From assembly GCA_003601795.1 (NCBI GenBank), contig PIXU01000282.1:1-6652 (forward strand): 6,652 nucleotides of DNA, written 5' to 3'. The notes under the pieces were generated by a model. The model did no database searches. It saw only the letters and a list, made by a program, of their open reading frames with translations, and was not told the DNA's origin. The position numbers were made by a program, and so were the translations under genes. The stretch is from Candidatus Methanophagales archaeon (GTDB taxonomy: Archaea > Halobacteriota > Syntropharchaeia > Alkanophagales > Methanospirareceae). Shown in pieces: positions 1 through 5,520 of this stretch (position 1 is its first letter; each line of letters opens with the position of its first letter).

Positions 1-302
1 AAGAAGAGGCGAAAAAGCAAGGGCTTCGGAACATAACCACGATATTATCCGATGGTGAGACGCGCTTGCATGATGAGAGTGTGGATGTGATCCTGTTATA
101 TGGTGTGCTTCCGGAGATTAAGGATAAGGAGTCAGTGCTGAGGGAATTACACAGGGTTTTAAAGCCAGACGGCTACGTATCCACACGTTTTTGCTTTCGT
201 ATTAAAAAGGACAGGGTTTTAGGAATTATGGAATCCGCCGGTTTTTCTCTGATAGAGCAAAAAGGACGAATACTTAACTTTGAAAAAATATGTAATAGAT
301 AA
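1..302 (+). CDS. C-terminal part of a class I SAM-dependent methyltransferase (5' end outside window)
   Basis: The reading frame is open from the left edge (first full codon at base 3) to the TAA ending at 302, giving 99 residues. A TTG at 66 could be taken for a start, but coding character continues upstream of it, so this is a partial gene. The segment ESVDVILLYGVLPEI resembles the motif II/strand 4 region of Methyltransf_11-type enzymes, and LHRVLKPDGY is the typical post-motif III stretch. The SAM-binding GxGxG motif would lie outside the window. It probably transfers a methyl group from SAM in the cytoplasm; the substrate cannot be told. It ends 24 bases before a decayed copy of a small membrane protein gene, and the intact copy of that gene is also next to a methyltransferase. 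The family call is firm, the substrate unknown. Confidence 0.8.
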   Translation, partial: EEAKKQGLRNITTILSDGETRLHDESVDVILLYGVLPEIKDKESVLRELHRVLKPDGYVSTRFCFRIKKDRVLGIMESAGFSLIEQKGRILNFEKICNR

Positions 303-326
303 AAAATAGTGAGCTGAAACGGAAAA

Positions 327-612
327 ATGAAGGAGTTGTTAATCGCATCGGCTGCTTTTGCTTTGTTCATCCTGTGTCGAAGGATGGCGGGCATGACGAA
401 GGTCATATCAGACGCGAGTGACGCAAATCTGGTAAAAGTGGTGGTGGCTGGAAAGGTGGTTGCGCTTCCGCTGATAATAGGCATGGCGCTCATTTCCAGC
501 GATACGGGCTCGTTTCGCAGCGGCGTTCGCAATGAAGGGGATAAGCATGAAGGCAGGAGTAGAAACACTTATAATCGCTTTGTTCGTGCTTTTAGGTGTT
601 AAATTAGTATGA
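327..612 (+). pseudogene. Decayed copy of the four-helix membrane protein encoded at 1799-2140
   Basis: The first 55 residues (MKELLIASAAFALFILC onward) match the intact paralogue with about seven substitutions, while the DNA differs at many silent positions. The frame is then broken twice. One base is missing near 498 (CATTTCC against CATATTC in the paralogue), and about 31 bases are missing near 512-517. After the second gap the homologous sequence resumes in another frame (AFAMKGISMKAGVETL to LGVKL) and stops at TGA 610-612. Read straight from the ATG, the frame ends in unrelated residues at 602. The predicted product would lose transmembrane segment 3. No good Shine-Dalgarno precedes the ATG, unlike the intact copy. 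The last codons overlap the start of the permease gene at 609. I read it as a pseudogene that was under protein-level selection before it broke. Confidence 0.8.
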
Positions 613-1628
613 GGTTTCGATTAACTATGTCTGATAAATTGTCTTTAGGTTTGTTCGATAAACTAAGGTCATTTATTTTGATTGGTGCGGTTTTTTGGGG
701 TTTGTTTGTAGGAAATTTTTTCTCTGGGTTCAGTCAATATTCTGGTTTAATAGTCTATGTTGCTTTAATAATTCTACTTTATAGTATAATGCTTACCACC
801 CCGTTTTGGGAAATTGCTCGCTCTTTTAAAAATATCCGATTTATGGGTCTATCCTGGATTGCTAATTTTGTTATTATTCCTGTTATTGCCTGGATTTTAG
901 CACTTTTCTTTTTAAAAGACCATCCTGCGGTTTTTATTGGTTTTATTTTGTATTTAGTTACCCCATGCACTGATTGGTTTTTGATTTTCACATCTATGGC
1001 AGATGGAGATGTGCCCCTGGGATTAGCATTAATGCCAACAAACCTGATTTTACAGGTTGTTCTTATTCCTGTTTATTTGCTTTTATTCGCGGGAAAACTC
1101 ATCCCATTTCAATTTTCAGCATTTATTGAAACGCTTATAGTTTTTATTATATTGCCATTTTTACTTGCTACAACTACTCGATTGGTTCTTAGGAAAATAA
1201 AAAGTCGGGAATGGACAAACGCACTATTTGATACGGTTATTTCGCCTATTCAATTGTTTTCTTTGGCAATAGTTATTTTCGCCATGTTTGCAGGACAAAC
1301 AAAAATAATTATAGATAATTTTAATACCTTGTCACTGGTGTTTCTTCCGATAATGATTTTCTTTATTTTATCTTTTATCAACGCCCAAACTTTCAGTAAA
1401 ATATTTAGTCTTTCATACAAAGAATGTGCCTTATTTACTTGCACCACCGCAGCAAGGAATTCTCCATTAAGTTTGGCAATAGCCTTTGGGATATTTCCAA
1501 ATAAGCCACTAATTCAGGTGGCAATAATTATAGGAGTGATTATTGAACTACCTATTTTGATTTTGGTTGTAAAATTATTGAAAGTTGTAAAGACAACTGT
1601 GTATATAAAAGCAGCTTATGGCTCGTGA
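609..1628 (+). CDS. ACR3/SBF-family permease (arsenite efflux-like)
   Basis: A 339-residue polytopic membrane protein with about ten hydrophobic segments, the usual size and topology of the bile acid:sodium symporter/ACR3 superfamily. Diagnostic stretches are LVTPCTDWFLIFTSMADGD around residues 117-133, where Cys120 matches the conserved Cys of ACR3 arsenite pumps, PTNLILQ at 143-149, and ARNSPLSLAIA at 282-292. It likely exports arsenite or a related anion across the cytoplasmic membrane; the substrate is an inference from the family. No arsR, arsC or arsM-like gene is recognisable beside it. Two starts are possible: ATG 609 with AGGTG at 594-598, or ATG 627 with GAGGT at 611-615. The gene is visibly more AT-rich than its neighbours and lies directly between a pseudogene and a gene scrap, which suggests acquisition by transfer. 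Confidence 0.8.
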   Translation: MRFRLTMSDKLSLGLFDKLRSFILIGAVFWGLFVGNFFSGFSQYSGLIVYVALIILLYSIMLTTPFWEIARSFKNIRFMGLSWIANFVIIPVIAWILALFFLKDHPAVFIGFILYLVTPCTDWFLIFTSMADGDVPLGLALMPTNLILQVVLIPVYLLLFAGKLIPFQFSAFIETLIVFIILPFLLATTTRLVLRKIKSREWTNALFDTVISPIQLFSLAIVIFAMFAGQTKIIIDNFNTLSLVFLPIMIFFILSFINAQTFSKIFSLSYKECALFTCTTAARNSPLSLAIAFGIFPNKPLIQVAIIIGVIIELPILILVVKLLKVVKTTVYIKAAYGS

Positions 1629-1781
1629 AGGGTATTTATGCGAAGTTCATGAGGAAAATGTGAAGGATGTTCAATGAGTACGACATGCTGTGTGCCGGTG
1701 TCCGGGGATAGAAGGGGGTGGGTGAAGATGTACGCGCTGACGAAGAAGGGTATGGAATGTGTTAAGGCTGCTAAAAATTAG
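1618..1781 (+). pseudogene. Possible remnant of a small winged-helix-like regulator
   Basis: Three short stretches in three successive frames read as one plausible protein. They are MAREGYLCEVHEENVKDVQ (1618-1677), NEYDMLCAGVRG (from 1673) and RRGWVKMYALTKKGMECVK (to TAG 1779-1781). The WVKMYALTKKG segment resembles the wing and final helix of archaeal winged-helix regulators (Y-x-LT-x-KG). The longest single frame is only 35 codons (1674-1781). Its end touches the ribosome binding site of the next gene, so it may have been the first gene of that operon. This is a weak call from pattern alone; the stretches could be chance. Confidence 0.3.
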
Positions 1782-1789
1782 GAGGTGAT
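1781..1789 (+). promoter_or_regulatory. Strong Shine-Dalgarno GGAGGTGAT
   Basis: A full match to the anti-Shine-Dalgarno end of archaeal 16S rRNA. GGAGG lies 5 bases before an ATG at 1791 and 13 bases before the ATG of the membrane protein at 1799. The spacing therefore fits the tiny upstream ORF better than the main gene. Confidence 0.75.
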
Positions 1790-1790
1790 A

Positions 1791-1802
1791 ATGGAAAAAT
1801 GA
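1791..1802 (+). other. Three-codon upstream ORF (Met-Glu-Lys-stop) overlapping the next start as ATGA
   Basis: ATG GAA AAA TGA runs from 1791 to 1802. Its stop overlaps the ATG at 1799, giving the ATGA arrangement typical of translational coupling. The only strong ribosome binding site is placed for this ORF. In the decayed copy the matching position is ACG GAA AAA TGA (319-330), so the upstream ORF is absent there. It may serve to load ribosomes for the main gene, or may simply be chance. Confidence 0.4.
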
Positions 1803-2140
1803 AGGAACTATTAATCGCATCGGCTGCTTTTGCATTATTTATCCTATGTCCGAGGATGGCAGGAATGACGAAAGTCATCTCAGATGCAAGCAATGTAAGC
1901 CTTGTCAAGGTTGTAGTAGTCGGAACAGTTGTTGCGCTTCCGCTGATAATAGCAATGGCACTCATATTCGCGAGATACGGGCTCGTTGTGGCTCTGGCGT
2001 TCTGTGTAATTACTGATTTTGTAGCGGCGTTCGCAATGAAGAGGATAAGCATGAAAGCGGGAGTGGAAACGCTTATAATAGCTTTATTCGTGCTTATGGG
2101 CGTTAAACTTGCTTCAATGGTCTCGGGATGGGTGAGTTGA
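1799..2140 (+). CDS. Small four-helix membrane protein, unknown family
   Basis: A 113-residue protein with four predicted membrane segments at about residues 3-18, 36-58, 59-80 and 87-108, joined by short basic loops (KRISMK at 81-86). A single Asp73 lies inside the third segment, where it could matter for transport or helix packing. I do not recognise the family. The start is ATG 1799: a frameshifted paralogue at 327-612 begins with the same MKELLIASAAFALF, and the two copies keep most residues while differing at silent sites, which supports a real gene under selection. It is followed with no spacing by a methyltransferase ORF (TGA then ATG), whose ribosome binding site GGTGA (2131-2135) lies inside this gene. 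Both copies neighbour a methyltransferase gene, so a shared role is possible but unproven. Confidence 0.75.
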   Translation: MKELLIASAAFALFILCPRMAGMTKVISDASNVSLVKVVVVGTVVALPLIIAMALIFARYGLVVALAFCVITDFVAAFAMKRISMKAGVETLIIALFVLMGVKLASMVSGWVS

Positions 2141-2515
2141 ATGAAAGAACTGAACTGGCGAGAAGTCTGGGAAGAGAAGCAAAAGCAGAGAATAAGACCT
2201 TTGAAAATAGTGTACGAGGAGGACTCTCGAGCAAAATTCGCTGAAGACTTTTCCGGGCAGGCAAAATACAACAATTACGAATATGGAAGAGAAGCGGCAG
2301 ATGCATTGAGTGAGATATTAGATAAGGACGTTGAAGTTTTAGAAATAGGTGCAGGTCCAGGAACCTTGACCATACCGTTAGCCAAGAAGGTAAAAAAGGT
2401 GGTAGCTGTTGAGTCTTCCGAAACGGCGGTGAACTACTTGAGGAGGAACATGAAAGAAAGTCGAAAAAGATATACGGACCGCTTCAAGGGAGAACACTGC
2501 GAAATGTGCTCATAA
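2141..2515 (+). CDS. N-terminal half of a SAM-dependent methyltransferase, truncated, probably non-functional
   Basis: The 124-residue ORF starts directly after the stop of the membrane protein gene, with GGTGA five bases upstream. Residues 1-60 form a charged helical N-terminus (NWREVWEEKQKQ, KYNNYEYGR). Motif I is VLEIGAGPG at residues 66-74, followed by VVAVESS with acidic Glu91, the expected ribose-binding position of class I methyltransferases. Homology stops after YLRRNMKE (residues 99-106). The remaining 18 residues belong to DUF1670-like DNA and end at TAA 2513-2515. Motifs II-IV and the substrate-binding part are missing, about half of a normal enzyme. This methyltransferase is distinct from the fragment at 1-302, so the two are not halves of one gene. 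It might still be translated, but catalysis is unlikely. Confidence 0.7.
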   Translation: MKELNWREVWEEKQKQRIRPLKIVYEEDSRAKFAEDFSGQAKYNNYEYGREAADALSEILDKDVEVLEIGAGPGTLTIPLAKKVKKVVAVESSETAVNYLRRNMKESRKRYTDRFKGEHCEMCS

Positions 2516-2919
2516 AGAAGCTCATTGATGGATACGGATATTCTGATTTCTGATAAGCTGGAGATAGCAAAACTGCTCGTAGATGATTTTTTAGATACAG
2601 TAGACCGCTTTTCACCGCCCGTGGATCGGGTGAAACCGGGACAACTGGTGTGGATTGCACTATCCGAAGGTGATAAGCAGGGGTACGGCAAAAATAGCGC
2701 TAACACGGGCTATACTATATACTATCGCTGGTAACTGAAGAAGACCTGGATATACTCACAAAGGGTGGAAAAATCGTGCCGATAAAGGACATCATGTTGT
2801 TAAGCTCTACGACACTCTCAAAACGCGCGAGAAGATGTCAAAAAGTGACAGGGAAGCTGCTTCCAACTGCGGGTAATGTGCTGGATATCGGGCGTGGAGT
2901 TTCGCATAAACGAGTTAAG
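2459..2919 (+). pseudogene. Decayed DUF1670-like gene
   Basis: The conserved residues are spread over shifting frames. RTLRNVLIKKLIDGYGYSD lies in the frame of base 2491. SDKLEIAKLLVDDFLDTVDRF to GQLVWIALSEGDKQGYGK lies in the frame of 2525. LVTEEDLDILTKGGKIVPIKD and GKLLPTAGNVLDIGRGVSHK lie in the frame of 2776. The first shift is a 7-base tandem duplication (TCTGATT at 2542-2548 before TCTGATA). The second lies between about 2695 and 2728. The segment between IKD and GKLLPT looks too short, probably an internal deletion in a helix-turn-helix region. The assignment to DUF1670, a family common in some archaea, is from remembered motifs. The 3' end is lost where transposase-like sequence begins. 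Nothing functional is expected. Confidence 0.6.
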
Positions 2920-3357
2920 ACCCATTCACAGGAGAAAGGGAAGAGCAAAAATGGCATGAATGTTGTTCTGGGCGTAAGTAATGGGAAAAAAAGTTCTCCT
3001 GGACGCAAGGGTGAATAAACACAGGAGGAAACGGCAAGCAAACTCGACGAGGCTGCTACATTGGATGAGGAGGCGGTAATCATCGGTGATGCCGATAGAG
3101 AGATGAGAAATGCGCTTGTGAAAGGCGAAAGGAGATTTCAGCTGGATTTAATCCACGTGCTCCGCGATACCAGCTTTAAGCTATGGCAGGACGGGGAAAT
3201 GACGCTGGAAGATAGAAAAGGTCTAATCAGAAGGTTGGAAACTCTCCTTTTCTCGCTGAAGAATTCGGTGGAGAAACATAGAAAGGATGGGGATCTGGAT
3301 GCATTGAAAGGAAGGATCAACTCCACGGTGGATGGATTGAAGAAAAGCTATAACTGA
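2920..3357 (+). pseudogene. Fragment of an archaeal DDE-type transposase
   Basis: The fragment reads THSQEKGKSKNGMNVVLGVSNG, then KVLLDARVNK in a shifted frame (after the A7 run at 2986-2992), then EETASKLDEAATLDEEAVIIGDADREMRNALVKGER back in the first frame. It continues with HVLRDTSFKLWQDG and LLFSLKNSVEKH to a stop at 3355-3357. The in-frame stop TAA at 3016-3018 and the two compensating shifts show decay. VIIGDAD fits the strand bearing a catalytic Asp of a DDE transposase. The N-terminal domain and the C-terminal part with the catalytic Glu are both absent. The TTG at 3061 is not a genuine start. The exact IS family is uncertain; an ISLre2/UPF0236-like or IS256-like element is my best guess. 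No terminal inverted repeats were found around it. Confidence 0.55.
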
Positions 3358-3431
3358 GCCAGTAAAAAATAAAAAGAGGAAGGATTAAGAAATCTAAGCC
3401 TTTACCCACTCCGTTTTTCTAAGCTATATCT
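3358..3431. terminator. Spacer between convergent units with T-runs for both strands
   Basis: The transposase fragment and the - strand operon converge here. On the - strand, the complement of 3364-3375 is TTTTTATTTTTT, lying about 55 bases past the operon's stop and suitable as an archaeal U-tract terminator. On the + strand, TTTTT at 3414-3418 could serve the other side. No strong hairpin was seen. Confidence 0.4.
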
Positions 3432-4448
3432 TCATTCATCATCCTCTAATTCATCTGGTGCTGGCTTGGTTCTTTCTGGTAGCTGTGGTTGTGGTTTCTC
3501 TGATATCTTGGGCTCTATTTCAGGAATTGCTGGTATATACTCCTCAACTATTTCGCCTCTTCCAATATCTACTTCAAATACATACACGGGCTGAAAATAC
3601 TCTTGATCCTCCGGAGATGGTTCTGCATAGTATGCCAAATATACTTCTTTTACTTTCACTTCTTCACCAGTTATTACTCTATGTATCCCTTTCTCCCTAA
3701 GTCTTTCTAATGCCTGTGAAGGTGTTAGTATAGTAAACTGCTTATAAGGTTCATACTCTCGCCAGCACTTGTAAACCCCGACTACATCCCCATTGTTGCC
3801 TATATATACTTTTAGTTTAGATCCTGCACCAACTACAGGAAAGCCATTAATCTTTCTGTCAAATATCACTTGCATAACCAGATCTATCTTCTCTGTACTT
3901 ACATCACCAGTGGCTGGGTCTTTCCTTGCTATTTCAGCAGTATCTGTCACGACTTTACTAAACTCCGCATCTGCTGGCATTAGTCCATTATCACTTAAGA
4001 ATTTTTTGGCTGATTTTATAGCCGTTTCTTTTAATGGTAGGTTTGGTGGATTGTTTATATCACCGTATATTTTTGACGAATCTCTGTAAAATAGTCTCCC
4101 TGAAGCTTTGAGTACTTCAAGCTCAAGAGAGTCATGCTTCACAATACACCTATTAGCATCTTCTGAAACATCTCCTATCAGTCCCAATGTTTCTGCGAGT
4201 GCGGTAACTTTCTCCGCTGTAACTTCTGGTTTCTTCACTTTGTAAACCATTATTTTATCTGGTATCACCGGAAGAGCCATACCCGCGCCTAAAGTAATAT
4301 TTATTACTGTCGTTGGTGCACCGATTTCAGGAAATGCTTTTGAGGGTAACTGCTCGTCTATGGAATTATTGGTAAATGAGACTCCAGCTATTATAGCACC
4401 TATCGCCATAACCACTAACAAAAGCGGTATAAATATTTTATTTCTCAT
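3432..4448 (-). CDS. Exported PepSY/FTP-like partner protein of the caspase-like peptidase
   Basis: I chose ATG 4448 over the TTG at 4487. The ATG gives a clean signal sequence or anchor (MRNKIFIPLLLVVMAIGAIIAG) and starts 8 bases after the upstream stop, whereas TTG would overlap that gene by 31 bases. The product has 338 residues. Residues 60-130 (VIPDKIMVYKV, then LEVLKASGRLFY) and 185-255 resemble peptidase-associated propeptide folds. KINGFPVVGAGSKLKVYI at 199-216, then GDVVGVYKCW and the helix SQALERL, follow the FTP/PepSY pattern. Residues about 305-338 form a Pro-rich, acidic tail. It probably sits outside the cytoplasm, anchored by its N-terminus. Being second in the operon behind a caspase-like peptidase, it may be a prodomain in trans, an inhibitor or a folding factor. 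That role is inference. The exact family is not certain. Confidence 0.75.
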   Translation of the reverse strand: MRNKIFIPLLLVVMAIGAIIAGVSFTNNSIDEQLPSKAFPEIGAPTTVINITLGAGMALPVIPDKIMVYKVKKPEVTAEKVTALAETLGLIGDVSEDANRCIVKHDSLELEVLKASGRLFYRDSSKIYGDINNPPNLPLKETAIKSAKKFLSDNGLMPADAEFSKVVTDTAEIARKDPATGDVSTEKIDLVMQVIFDRKINGFPVVGAGSKLKVYIGNNGDVVGVYKCWREYEPYKQFTILTPSQALERLREKGIHRVITGEEVKVKEVYLAYYAEPSPEDQEYFQPVYVFEVDIGRGEIVEEYIPAIPEIEPKISEKPQPQLPERTKPAPDELEDDE

Positions 4449-4456
4449 TTTTCTTT

Positions 4457-5254
4457 TTAACAAGTATGTGATACCCAGAACAAGCAACTTGGATCGTTCT
4501 TGTCAGGAGCCACGCTCCCGTGTCCCCATAGATGGTCATCATAAGTAGAATATCCTTTGTCGCAAACGCCCATAACTGCTGCCCTCATAGTAGATGGGTA
4601 TCCATCCTCACTTGCCTTAAACCATGCTTCTCGTATGGTATAACCATCTTCTATCATGTATCCCGCAAACTTTTCTCCTAAGCGGCAATACATACCCGTC
4701 TCTGTATCGAATCCATCTATTTGATGAAGACCTTTGAATACACCCCATCCCCATCGTTCGTACCACTCGCCCTCATCACTGCTTTTATTAAGGACTAAAC
4801 ATGCATTTATAGCTATCCACTCCAAATCTAGGTCGCCCCATTCAGCATCATGATGGCTCTTTGTACCTGTAAGTTCTTTATCATCATGGTCATTATTGAA
4901 ATAGAATCCTTTTGGCAATCCGTGTCCTGCATACAATGCGAAGTCTACCTCATCTATCCAATCGTAATCAGTTCCACCAATACTCTCTTTTTTGAAGTCT
5001 TCTTCATATGCATAGTAATCTCCCCAGTTGAAATCCTTTGACCATCCATCTTCACCGAGTTTATTATAGAACCCAATAGCGAGATCATCGGCACACGTGA
5101 AACTATGCCAACCCAAAGGACTATAATCATTTGTCCATTCAACGCCCACCTCATATGCATTTACTGTTCCAATGCTTAGGCCACTTATTCCTACTATAAA
5201 CATTGCCAACACCGCTAACCACACAATTGGCATTATCTGATGTCGCTTTTTCAT
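4457..5254 (-). CDS. Secreted caspase-like (clan CD) cysteine peptidase, DUF6345-like
   Basis: The start is ATG 5254, preceded at 6 bases by Shine-Dalgarno AAGGTG (5261-5266). A GTG at 5263 lies inside that site and is not preferred. The product has 265 residues. Residues 1-33 form a signal peptide with basic MKKRHQ, a hydrophobic core, and VNA before Tyr34. The mature part has FALYAGHG (His111) after one hydrophobic strand and WIAINAC (Cys152) after the next. This is the His-Gly...Ala-Cys dyad layout of clan CD peptidases (caspases, legumain, gingipain) and of DUF6345 proteins. Other cysteines (54, 190, 231, 257, 265) could form disulfides outside the cell. Many aromatic and acidic residues fit a secreted domain. 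It is first in an operon with a propeptide-like exported protein. Peptidase activity is inferred from the dyad; a non-catalytic role is possible. Confidence 0.75.
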   Translation of the reverse strand: MKKRHQIMPIVWLAVLAMFIVGISGLSIGTVNAYEVGVEWTNDYSPLGWHSFTCADDLAIGFYNKLGEDGWSKDFNWGDYYAYEEDFKKESIGGTDYDWIDEVDFALYAGHGLPKGFYFNNDHDDKELTGTKSHHDAEWGDLDLEWIAINACLVLNKSSDEGEWYERWGWGVFKGLHQIDGFDTETGMYCRLGEKFAGYMIEDGYTIREAWFKASEDGYPSTMRAAVMGVCDKGYSTYDDHLWGHGSVAPDKNDPSCLFWVSHTC

Positions 5255-5260
5255 TTTTTT

Positions 5261-5266
5261 CACCTT
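5261..5266 (-). promoter_or_regulatory. Shine-Dalgarno AAGGTG deciding the peptidase start
   Basis: On the - strand AAGGTG stands 6 bases before ATG 5254, an ideal spacing. It contains the GTG at 5261-5263, which could otherwise be taken as the start. Confidence 0.65.
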
Positions 5267-5330
5267 CTAACTTTTAAAACCTTCTTCTTTCCTTCCATTT
5301 TTCACCTCGCTTCCCTCTTCACATTTTCGC

Positions 5331-5358
5331 CCCTTCGTGGATTCGCACCACGCAAGGG
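5331..5358 (-). promoter_or_regulatory. Bulged hairpin in the probable leader of the peptidase operon
   Basis: CCCTTCGTGG at 5331-5340 pairs with CCACGCAAGGG at 5348-5358 except for one bulged base, leaving a 7-base loop. That is ten base pairs, GC-rich in an AT-rich spacer. It lies about 77 bases before the operon's ATG, downstream of the TATA-like box at 5411-5421, so it would be in the 5' leader RNA. A regulatory or mRNA-stabilising role is inferred. Confidence 0.45.
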
Positions 5359-5410
5359 ACACATTTTTCATATCCCTGCTTTTTCCTTCCTTTCCCTTGC
5401 TTAACCCCCT

Positions 5411-5421
5411 TATTTTTATAT
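5411..5421 (-). promoter_or_regulatory. Candidate TATA box for the peptidase operon
   Basis: On the - strand the sequence reads ATATAAAAATA after purine-rich AAGG, a fair archaeal TATA/BRE pair. Transcription would start near 5390, giving a leader of about 135 bases that includes the hairpin. The TTTATATA matches in the repeats farther upstream are alternatives. Confidence 0.4.
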
Positions 5422-5445
5422 CCTTTTCTTCAGAGATGCAACTTA

Positions 5446-5462
5446 CTTAATTCATTATTAAG
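5446..5462. repeat. Short palindrome CTTAAT-N5-ATTAAG
   Basis: A perfect 6-base inverted repeat with a 5-base spacer, immediately left of the paired repeats. It could be an operator half-site pair for a dimeric regulator; the AT-rich setting makes chance possible. Confidence 0.35.
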
Positions 5463-5520
5463 AAATTAGGTATATAAATAATATTTCCTAACAAAATTAG
5501 ATATATAAATAATATCCTAA
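5463..5520. repeat. Two tandem TATA-core repeats, each flanked by TTAG/CTAA arms
   Basis: Unit 1 (5463-5491) and unit 2 (5494-5520) start 31 bases apart. Both carry AAATTAG, an identical 14-base core TATATAAATAATAT (5471-5484 and 5502-5515), then CCTAA. Each unit is thus an inverted repeat (TTAGG/CCTAA in unit 1, TTAG/CTAA in unit 2) around a TATA-like core. Read on the - strand each core contains TTTATATA, a good archaeal TATA box. Spacing of about three helical turns puts both units on the same DNA face. They could be paired promoters, or operator sites placed over TATA boxes. Confidence 0.6.

Noticed and set aside
1771..2274. 167-codon ORF on the - strand, with a similar antisense ORF at 173-568
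   Set aside because: Both lie opposite the paralogous membrane protein copies, and their similarity simply mirrors the sense homology. They have low-complexity Thr/Ala/Ser composition and no ribosome binding site.
1..2515. The fragments at 1-302 and 2141-2515 as two halves of one split methyltransferase gene
   Set aside because: The fragments are in the wrong order and their style differs; the N-terminal piece belongs to a different methyltransferase group than the C-terminal piece.
2986..2992. A7 run as a programmed -1 frameshift site in the transposase
   Set aside because: The family sequence continues in the +1 direction rather than -1, and a second compensating shift and other damage follow, so it is decay.
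3458..4089. Several + strand ORFs opposite the partner gene (3458-3700, 3793-4089)
   Set aside because: They are shadows of the - strand gene without ribosome binding sites or recognisable motifs.
4449..4487. Extended TTG start (4487) for the peptidase partner
   Set aside because: It overlaps the upstream gene by 31 bases and spoils the signal sequence; ATG 4448 fits better.
5255..5263. GTG start at 5263 for the caspase-like peptidase
   Set aside because: The GTG is part of the Shine-Dalgarno AAGGTG that serves ATG 5254.
5463..5520. Paired repeats as a small CRISPR array
   Set aside because: There are only two AT-rich units with a 2-base gap, no spacers and no cas genes.
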